In this document: piece by piece, positions 1 to 5,229 of the stretch | Layout: every line of letters starts with the position of its first letter | How positions within the stretch are numbered: position 1 is the first letter of the stretch | DNA from: an uncultured Christensenellaceae bacterium | GTDB taxonomy: Bacteria; Bacillota; Clostridia; Christensenellales; Aristaeellaceae | DNA: 5,229 bases | Assembly (NCBI GenBank): GCA_905236495.1 | Contig: CAJOPV010000146.1 | Span: forward strand, 1-5,229 | Direction: 5' to 3' | Position numbers and translations under genes: made by a program | Notes under the pieces: model-generated | Seen by the model: the letters and a program-made list of their open reading frames with translations, nothing else | Told to the model about the DNA's origin: nothing | Databases searched by the model: none

Positions 1-1592
1 GCGATCAGATCGTCCATGCCCATCTTCTGGAGCTGGTCGATGTAGTTGTCGAAGTTGGTAAGAGGTTCCTCACCGCTGATGAACTTCTTGGTCATTTCGG
101 CAATGTAGGAGTTGATTTCGTCCAACTGAGGAGCGGCGGCCTTCTGGGCGTCCACGCTCAGCACGATGGCAGCGGGATATTCCAGACCGTTGTCGGCAGA
201 GGCCCACAGCTTGCAGGAATCCACGTAGCGCTGCTCGCGGGTGGCAGCCAGATAGTCGCCAGCGCCCCAGCGGGGGAAGGAAACGTGGCTCATGGCATAG
301 CGATACTTGTTGGCGAAAGCGCCGTCATAGAAGTTTTCGGTGAGGGTGTTGGCCCATTCGGTTTCGTGCTTCACGCCGTTCTCATCCACGGTGTAGGTGC
401 CGTTGCCCTTGGTCCAGGCGGTATCTTCGCGGGAGGTCAGGATGGGATCGCCGTCAATGATACCCCAGGTGGTGCAGTTGGTGCCTTCTTCGGTGTACAT
501 GGTGTCGATCAGGCGGGCGGCAGCTTCCACGTTCTTGCAGTCCACAGAGATGCAGGTGGTGTAGCGGTCGCCGTAGCCGATGTTGTAGTCGCAGGCATAT
601 ACGCGGCCCTGCGCGTCTTCGATCCAGGGGAAGGATACGAAGTCAGCGTTGGGGTTCTTTTCCAGAACCTGAGGCAGGCGCTGTTCCCAATAGTTGCTCA
701 GGCCCATCCAGGAACCAGCCAGGTCAGCATAGATGTCAGCGTCCTTCTCGGTGGCGGAAGCGATGGAGCCGTCCTCCAGCCAGATGTCCTTGATCAGGCC
801 TTCGGAGTACCATTTGTTCATGGTTTCCAGATATTCCTTGTAGTTCTGGGTGTATTCGCCGAAGCCCACCTTGCCGGTGTCGGGATTGATGTAAGCGCCG
901 TTCACGATGTCAAAAGCGGGCATAAAGTACACCAGGCCGTTCTGACCGGCGTCGAAGGGGATTTCATCCTGTTCGCCGTTGCCGTTGGGATCCAGATCCC
1001 GGAAGGCAACCAGCATTTCGTACCAACCGTCGAGGGTGGTGGGCAGCTCTTCAATGCCCACGTTCTCCATCCAGTCCTTGCGGCCCTGCAGGCCCCACCA
1101 GGTGGCGGCAACCTTTTCTTCAGGGGTCTTGAGAGGATTGATGACGGTGAAGTACAGGTAGCGGCCTTCATCGTCCTTCAGGGTCTTAGCCACGTCAGGA
1201 TTGGCTTCCAGCAGGGCCTTATAGTTGGGCATGTACTTGTCGATGACGTCGTTCAGTTCAATGATGATGTGGTCGTTGTACAGCTGGCTGACGCCGCCCA
1301 CGTAATCGTTGTTATGCTGCCACTGGATGATATCCGGATACTTGCCGCTGGACAGCATGGACAGATACTGGGTGTGGATTTCATCGCCGTTGCCGCAAAC
1401 AACGGTCCAGTCGATTTCTACATCCGCCATTTCCTGGATCTTCAGCAGACCCACCAGGCCGGGGTAGATGTAGGGTTCGTACTCGGCGGTGCCGCCGCGT
1501 ACATAGTAGGAGACTTTGTCAGCAGCCAGGGCGGTGCCGCACATAGCGAGCATCATCGCAGCGACCAACAGGAGAGACACGATTTTCTTCAT
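1..1592 (-). CDS. Extracellular solute-binding protein (LplA/AlgQ-like), 3' end beyond window
   Basis: This is the substrate-capturing subunit of the importer. 530 residues are visible with no stop before the window edge; the final visible motif (NYIDQLQKMGMDDLI) is typical of the last helix of this family, so probably only some 15-25 residues are missing. The ATG at 1592 has a strong AGGAGG at 1607-1602, 9 bases upstream. Residues 1-23 form a signal peptide (MKK, a hydrophobic core, then ALA before A24-D25). C18 follows L-A-M, a poor lipobox. Family hallmarks are RKDWMENVG (171-179), PTTLDGWYEML (184-194) and the acidic loop DPNGNGEQDE (201-210), which matches the calcium site of the alginate-binding protein AlgQ2. 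Many aromatic residues (for example W91, W165, W166, W296, W301, W324, W442) suit carbohydrate binding. Codon choice is more biased than in the DUF5696 gene, consistent with high expression. The sugar itself cannot be deduced. Confidence 0.92.
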   Translation of the reverse strand, partial: MKKIVSLLLVAAMMLAMCGTALAADKVSYYVRGGTAEYEPYIYPGLVGLLKIQEMADVEIDWTVVCGNGDEIHTQYLSMLSSGKYPDIIQWQHNNDYVGGVSQLYNDHIIIELNDVIDKYMPNYKALLEANPDVAKTLKDDEGRYLYFTVINPLKTPEEKVAATWWGLQGRKDWMENVGIEELPTTLDGWYEMLVAFRDLDPNGNGEQDEIPFDAGQNGLVYFMPAFDIVNGAYINPDTGKVGFGEYTQNYKEYLETMNKWYSEGLIKDIWLEDGSIASATEKDADIYADLAGSWMGLSNYWEQRLPQVLEKNPNADFVSFPWIEDAQGRVYACDYNIGYGDRYTTCISVDCKNVEAAARLIDTMYTEEGTNCTTWGIIDGDPILTSREDTAWTKGNGTYTVDENGVKHETEWANTLTENFYDGAFANKYRYAMSHVSFPRWGAGDYLAATREQRYVDSCKLWASADNGLEYPAAIVLSVDAQKAAAPQLDEINSYIAEMTKKFISGEEPLTNFDNYIDQLQKMGMDDLI

Positions 1593-1617
1593 ACGAGAAA
1601 ACCTCCTTTTAAAATAT

Positions 1618-1644
1618 TTCCAACGGCTTTCCGCCGCTTTGGAA
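1618..1644 (-). promoter_or_regulatory. Intercistronic hairpin before the binding-protein gene
   Basis: Read on the minus strand, TTCCAA (1644-1639) pairs with TTGGAA (1623-1618). After a two-base bulge (AG), CGGC (1636-1633) pairs with GCCG (1627-1624), leaving the loop GGAAA. The transcript then continues AUAUUUU before the ribosome binding site. The stem is only 6 plus 4 base pairs with a bulge and the U tract is broken, so full termination looks unlikely. A partial terminator or an RNA-processing or stabilising stem is more plausible. Such stems are known to raise binding-protein mRNA relative to permease mRNA in sugar and amino-acid ABC operons. That role here is inference. Confidence 0.5.
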
Positions 1645-1655
1645 CAAGAGTAGCC

Positions 1656-2612
1656 TTACATGCCCGTTAAGCCCGAGCGCTCCACGCCTTCCATAAACCT
1701 GCGCTGCAGGATCAGGTAGGCGATCAGGATGGGGATGATGCACAGGAAGGTGGCAGCCATGAGCATGGCTTCGTTGAACACGATGCCCTCTAATTCATTC
1801 ACCTGGATCATGGTGTGGTTTTCCTGATTCAGCAGGGCGTACAGATTGGGCAGCACGCTGGGCAGCATACGGTAGGCCGGGGCGGTGATGTACACGCCGG
1901 GCTCGAAATAATCGTTCCAGTGCCATACCAGGGATAGAACGCTGCAAACCAGCAGCGGGGCCTGGGCCATGGGCAGCATGATGCGGGCGTAGGTACGGAT
2001 GGGGCCGCAGCCGTCCACCCGGGCCGCCTCCTCCATTTCATAGGGCAGGCCCATGAAGAACTGGCGGAACAGGAAAATGAAGAAGCCGCCGTTTAAGCCC
2101 ATGCCGAAGAAGGTGGGGGCTACCAAGGGCAGGAAGTTGAGCACATCGCTCCTGTTCAGCCAGCCCCAGTCTGAATACTGTTTGTACAGGGGGAAGATGA
2201 TCACCTGCACAGGCACGATCATCATGAGGATGACCAGAACGAACAGCACGTTCTTCAAGCGGAATTTATATCTGGCAAAGGCGTAGCCCGTCAGGGAGCA
2301 GGATGCCACATGGCCCAGCGTGGCTACACCGCACACGATCACGTTGTTCCACACGTAGGCCTTAAAGCGCATCCGCCGGAAGGCGATATCGTAGTTGCTC
2401 CAGGTGGCCTGGGAGGGCAGCCATTTGACTGTGATGTTGTACAAGTCGTCATCCGTCATCAGAGATTTCACGATCATGGTGATGAAGGGATAGAGGAAAA
2501 TGAAGCTGAGCGCGCAAAGCAGGAAATAAAAGCCCAGGCGCAGGAAAAAGGTTCTGGTGAGGCGGGCTGCCTTGCTTTTCCTGCCTCCGCTTTTCACCGT
2601 AGCGATAGACAT
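1656..2612 (-). CDS. Carbohydrate ABC transporter permease (LplC/UgpE/MalG-like)
   Basis: This is the second channel subunit, 318 residues from the chosen start. Hydrophobic helices lie near residues 21-44, 88-112, 120-143, 157-186, 214-233 and 279-302. The EAA loop is complete: E195-A-A, then D200-G201, then I211 and L213-P214. The C-terminus, QRRFMEGVERSGLTGM, matches the usual ending of the MalG/UgpE group, in which a short tail after the last helix ends in a T/S-G-x-x-G-like motif. I chose the ATG at 2612 because a purine-rich AAAGGGGG lies 9 bases upstream. The same frame also has an ATG at 2660, but starting there would overlap the end of the first permease and add 16 polar residues without a better ribosome binding site. 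It is expected to pair with the first permease and with an ATPase encoded elsewhere. The next gene, the binding protein, begins 63 bases after the TAA. Confidence 0.93.
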   Translation of the reverse strand: MSIATVKSGGRKSKAARLTRTFFLRLGFYFLLCALSFIFLYPFITMIVKSLMTDDDLYNITVKWLPSQATWSNYDIAFRRMRFKAYVWNNVIVCGVATLGHVASCSLTGYAFARYKFRLKNVLFVLVILMMIVPVQVIIFPLYKQYSDWGWLNRSDVLNFLPLVAPTFFGMGLNGGFFIFLFRQFFMGLPYEMEEAARVDGCGPIRTYARIMLPMAQAPLLVCSVLSLVWHWNDYFEPGVYITAPAYRMLPSVLPNLYALLNQENHTMIQVNELEGIVFNEAMLMAATFLCIIPILIAYLILQRRFMEGVERSGLTGM

Positions 2613-2621
2613 ACTTTCTTT

Positions 2622-2629
2622 CCCCCTTT
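2622..2629 (-). promoter_or_regulatory. Ribosome binding site deciding the permease 2 start
   Basis: On the minus strand AAAGGGGG lies 9 bases before the ATG at 2612. It is a less canonical Shine-Dalgarno than the AGGAGG sites of the neighbouring genes, but it sits in the 19-base gap after the TAA of permease 1 and is well spaced for the 2612 start. It therefore favours this start over the in-frame ATG at 2660. Confidence 0.7.
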
Positions 2630-2631
2630 CC

Positions 2632-3534
2632 TTAATTCTTGCTGCCGGAATCATATACATACCGGCGCATGAACAGGATAGCCGCGCCGCACAGCAGCAG
2701 AGCGAAGATAAAGTAGATCCAGCTCATAGCCGCCGCGCTTTCGTACATCTGGTTGGTGAAATTCATTTTGTAAATGTAGTCCACCATGGGGTTGGTGCCA
2801 TCGGTAAAGAAGGCCACGATGGTGTACACCACGTTCATCAGGATGATGGGGGTGATCATGGGCAGGGTGATTTTCCAGAACATTTCCCATTCCGTGGCCC
2901 CGTCCACCTTGGCAGCTTCATACAGGGAGCCGGATATGCCCTGCAGGCCCGCCAGGAACAGCACGATCTGCACGCCGCTCTTCCACAGCACCACCGTGAT
3001 CCTGTCCAGGAAGCCCTGCACCACTTCGGTGATGCTGACGCCCAAAAGGTCGGCGATGAGCCGGGGCACCACGATGCCGGTGGTAATGGTGGTGCCGTCC
3101 ACCCCCATGCCCAGCAGCTGCTTCATGATATAGCCGCTGCCCAACAGCACGGGGATGAAGAACGCCGTGCGGAAGAATCCGCGGCCCACCATTTTGCGGT
3201 TGATCAGGATGGCGATGACCAGAGAGAACACGATGCACAGCGGGGTGTTCAGCAGCGTATCATACACCACCTGCAGGAAGGTGGGAATGAAATTGATGTC
3301 ATAGAAAAAGATATATTCGTAATTGGTCAGCCCGGCCCATTCGGTGATCAAGCCCTTGAAGGAAACGATTTTGGAAAAAGACAGGCGCACCGATGTGAAA
3401 ATGGGATAGGCGAAGAAAACGCAGATGCCTATCAGCCACGGAATCAAAAAGATGTACGCTTCCAGCGACCGTTTCCGATCGATCCCCAGTTTCTTTTTGG
3501 GTTTCCGGGCAATCGCTTTTCCCTGAACGCTCAT
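2632..3534 (-). CDS. Sugar ABC transporter permease (LplB/UgpA/MalF-like)
   Basis: This 300-residue integral membrane protein is one of the two channel subunits of a CUT1-type carbohydrate importer. About six hydrophobic helices are visible, near residues 27-47, 94-112, 119-138, 183-200, 226-246 and 272-290. The basic N-terminus (KPKKK) suits the cytoplasmic side. The binding-protein-dependent permease signature (EAA loop), which docks on the ATPase, is intact: E206-A-A, then D211-G212, then I222 and L224-P225. Between helices three and four lies an unusually long loop (about 134-183) rather than the short NP-x-x-G-x-x-N type segment of UgpA. I recognise this form from permeases sitting next to DUF5696 genes. 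The ATG at 3534 is supported by a strong AAGGAGG at 3548-3542, 7 bases upstream. The gene follows the DUF5696 gene by 29 bases and precedes the second permease by 19 bases. The substrate is unknown. Confidence 0.93.
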   Translation of the reverse strand: MSVQGKAIARKPKKKLGIDRKRSLEAYIFLIPWLIGICVFFAYPIFTSVRLSFSKIVSFKGLITEWAGLTNYEYIFFYDINFIPTFLQVVYDTLLNTPLCIVFSLVIAILINRKMVGRGFFRTAFFIPVLLGSGYIMKQLLGMGVDGTTITTGIVVPRLIADLLGVSITEVVQGFLDRITVVLWKSGVQIVLFLAGLQGISGSLYEAAKVDGATEWEMFWKITLPMITPIILMNVVYTIVAFFTDGTNPMVDYIYKMNFTNQMYESAAAMSWIYFIFALLLCGAAILFMRRYVYDSGSKN

Positions 3535-3563
3535 GGGCTTCCCTCCTTATCGCATTGTCGGAA

Positions 3564-5229
3564 TCAGCGCGCCGGCTGAACTGCCGTCCAGCTCATCGCG
3601 TCGATCGTCACGCCGTCCGCTTCGGCAGGCTGGGAAGCATAGTTCACATACACCGCAGCGCCGTTTTCATACGTTACCTTCACCAGCGAATCCGTGATTC
3701 GCCGATGCTCCACGATCAATTGATCGTGCAATTCCGCCAGCGGGCCTTCGGTAAACTGCTTCGCCGCCCAGGCCACCCGGTCCTGCCAGGCGGTATATTC
3801 CGCTGAGAACAGGCTCTGGTAATCGGTGTACATGAGCTCTTCCGTGTTGTCGTAGGTCAGCTCAAAGAAGGGCGTATAGCCCATTTCCACCCATCGCAGC
3901 ACTTCCCGTTCCAAATCGCTGGACAGGTTGCCGGGCTTCCCCGCGTATTCCACCAGTCCATGCAAGGCAATTTGGTAGAAGGGCACGGAAGCGGTGGTGA
4001 TCTGATAGCCAAAATCATCATAGGGCACATCGGTAAAGAAGTCCGCCATCCCCAGCAGGCTGGCGTTTCCGCCCTCTGCCTCCGCCGCGCCGAACGCCGC
4101 CTTGGCTTCGTCCGTCATTCTCCGATAAACGCCCAGCGTAGCTTCCGCGGTATAGTACCGCCGCGTGCCGTAATTGAAGGCGATGCATTTTCCCATGCGC
4201 TCAAAGCGCAGGGCGTCCAGATCAAAGGAGGACGCTTTTTTCAGCAGATCCATCAGTTTCATTTCCGCCACGTCGGGGCTGAGCATGAACATCGTTTCTT
4301 CCAGGTCGGTCAAAATGGTATGGTTGCCGGTATAGACCACGTCGTTGCGGTGGGAATAGCCCCCCTGATCCGAAGCGGCTTCCATGAAATTAGCCGTCAG
4401 GGATACGGTGCCCCCCAGAGCGTGGGCGGTTTCGATAAGGCGCTTTAAATCCGCATCATTGCCCACAGCGCCGCTGATGGGGAACCGATCCGGGGTTTTG
4501 CCGTAGCCGTTGGCTGTCCAGCCCTTGATGGAGGCGCGGATGTTCTTTACCCCTAAGCTGTTCAGGGATTTTAATATTTCCTCCGCCTGAGAAAGGGTGG
4601 TCACCGTGCGGGGAATATCAAAAAGCAAGCCTTCCTCCGGCGCGCTCATGAACAGATCTATGGCGACGGAGGGCGCGCTTTCCTTCCGCGCCGCTATGCC
4701 GTTTTGCAGCAGATAATCCCGCCAGGTGAGGGCCATCACATTATAGTCCGGGTCCTCTTCCTCCAGGAACAGGATGCGCATCTGGTAATCCACCTTGATA
4801 TCGTCCTTATCGAACACCTTGATATCGCGGGTGGTCACGCGCTTATCCTCAAAGGAGCGGCGGTACTGGAAATTAGCGAACAGGTAGTTGATGCCGATGA
4901 TGTTGTTGGAGCTGTTCACGGACACACGGGCCGTTTCTTCCCCTTTTTCGATGACAGCCAGCATACCATGCCCGCCCCGGTTCATACCGAACACAGGGAA
5001 AAGCACATCCGGCGCTTCCTGGGAGAACATATCCAGCAGCACGGGCTGCTTCTGGAAATCGCCGTACACGTTATACAGGCGGGCAGGCTCCCGGTAATGG
5101 GCGTAATCTTGGAATTCCATGATGGCGCCGCAGCCGTCGGGATACAGGAAGAAGCCCTCCGCCTTGTCCGTGGCGGAAAAGAGGAAGGGCATCACATCCA
5201 CGCTGACCAAGGAAAAATCCCCATCCTCC
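3564..5229 (-). CDS. DUF5696 domain-containing protein, 5'-truncated by window edge
   Basis: This is the C-terminal part of a large protein that I assign to the DUF5696 family, which has no established biochemical function. The frame stays open to the window edge, so about 554 residues are visible and the true start and any signal peptide lie outside. Numbering from the TTG codon at 5210, recognisable family segments are a PDG-containing strand near residues 23-30, WRDYLLQNG near 163-171, a barrel-like beta-alpha stretch at about 200-280 (GVKNIR, then KGW and GYG), the segment SVPFYQIALHG at 408-418 followed by GxPxNLSSD, and a beta-rich tail containing TYENGAAVYVNY (513-524). The layout resembles glycoside hydrolases with a TIM barrel and a C-terminal beta domain, but I cannot name catalytic residues. 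No membrane segment is seen in this part. The stop is TGA at 3566-3564, 29 bases before the first permease, so the genes are probably co-transcribed. A role in binding or processing the imported glycan is inference. The family call rests on remembered motifs, not a search. Confidence 0.8.
   Translation of the reverse strand, partial: EDGDFSLVSVDVMPFLFSATDKAEGFFLYPDGCGAIMEFQDYAHYREPARLYNVYGDFQKQPVLLDMFSQEAPDVLFPVFGMNRGGHGMLAVIEKGEETARVSVNSSNNIIGINYLFANFQYRRSFEDKRVTTRDIKVFDKDDIKVDYQMRILFLEEEDPDYNVMALTWRDYLLQNGIAARKESAPSVAIDLFMSAPEEGLLFDIPRTVTTLSQAEEILKSLNSLGVKNIRASIKGWTANGYGKTPDRFPISGAVGNDADLKRLIETAHALGGTVSLTANFMEAASDQGGYSHRNDVVYTGNHTILTDLEETMFMLSPDVAEMKLMDLLKKASSFDLDALRFERMGKCIAFNYGTRRYYTAEATLGVYRRMTDEAKAAFGAAEAEGGNASLLGMADFFTDVPYDDFGYQITTASVPFYQIALHGLVEYAGKPGNLSSDLEREVLRWVEMGYTPFFELTYDNTEELMYTDYQSLFSAEYTAWQDRVAWAAKQFTEGPLAELHDQLIVEHRRITDSLVKVTYENGAAVYVNYASQPAEADGVTIDAMSWTAVQPAR
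3711..3728. repeat. Perfect 18-bp palindrome inside the DUF5696 gene
   Basis: The sequence CACGATCAATTGATCGTG equals its own reverse complement with no spacer (two 9-base halves meeting between 3719 and 3720). The flanking pair 3710/3729 does not match, so it ends there. It encodes part of the stretch HDQLIVEH near the C-terminus of the DUF5696 protein. It could be an intragenic operator-like site or simply a coding coincidence; nothing else in the window repeats it. Confidence 0.6.

Noticed and set aside
1593..1655. A separate promoter for the binding-protein gene
   Set aside because: I found no -35/-10 pair with 16-18 base spacing. A TTGTTC and a TATTTT are present, but the spacing is too long and the hairpin lies between them.
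285..1670. 461-codon open frame on the plus strand
   Set aside because: It is fully antisense to the binding-protein gene, has a low-complexity Gly/Val/His-rich translation, and no family features. It arises from the strong GC bias at third codon positions of the real gene.
2613..2660. Upstream ATG at 2660 as the start of permease 2
   Set aside because: It would overlap the last codons of permease 1 and add 16 polar residues. The ATG at 2612 has a well-spaced purine-rich ribosome binding site.
2557..3579. 340-codon open frame on the plus strand
   Set aside because: It is antisense to permease 1, with a His/Gln/Asp-rich translation unlike a folded protein. The opposite strand carries a clear permease with an EAA loop and a good ribosome binding site.
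4196..4210. Short stem TGCGCT / AGCGCA inside the DUF5696 gene
   Set aside because: A 6-bp stem with a 3-base loop in coding sequence is expected by chance at this base composition, and no U tract follows it.
3960..4448. 162-codon open frame on the plus strand
   Set aside because: It is a shadow of the DUF5696 gene, with no recognisable motifs and no support as a gene.
5208..5210. TTG at 5210 as the start of the DUF5696 gene
   Set aside because: The frame is open upstream to the window edge (residues EDGDFS precede it), no ribosome binding site is suitably placed, and the visible sequence begins in the middle of a domain. The codon is an internal Leu.

Overview
The window is one tightly packed operon fragment, entirely on the minus strand, with both end genes running off the window. 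In transcription order it holds the 3' part of a DUF5696-family gene (5229 to 3564), a sugar ABC permease of the LplB/UgpA/MalF type (3534-2632), a second permease of the LplC/UgpE/MalG type (2612-1656), and an extracellular solute-binding protein (1592 to 1, last few codons missing). The gaps are 29, 19 and 63 bases, so no stretch of 300 bases lacks a gene. I see no RNA genes, mobile elements, CRISPR arrays or convincing promoters; the operon promoter must lie upstream, beyond position 5229.

The organism is most likely a Gram-positive anaerobe of the Clostridia, perhaps a gut or rumen lineage. This is inference from strong AGGAGG-type ribosome binding sites, moderately GC-rich coding sequence, a CUT1-type sugar importer without its own ATPase, and DUF5696, which I know mainly from Bacillota such as Paenibacillus and clostridia. 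The sequence does not fix the genus.

The genes together look like a carbohydrate uptake unit. The binding protein captures an oligosaccharide, the two permeases form the membrane channel, and an ATPase encoded elsewhere (MsmX/UgpC type) would power transport. The DUF5696 protein has no established biochemical role. It contains what looks like a TIM-barrel-like core and a C-terminal beta-rich tail similar in style to glycoside hydrolases, so it may bind or process the glycan before import. The substrate cannot be read from the window.

Points worth a second look are the functionally unassigned DUF5696-transporter pairing, a perfect 18-bp palindrome inside the DUF5696 gene, a hairpin just before the binding-protein gene, a binding protein whose signal peptide lacks a good lipobox, an AlgQ2-like calcium-binding loop, and an atypical long loop in the first permease.
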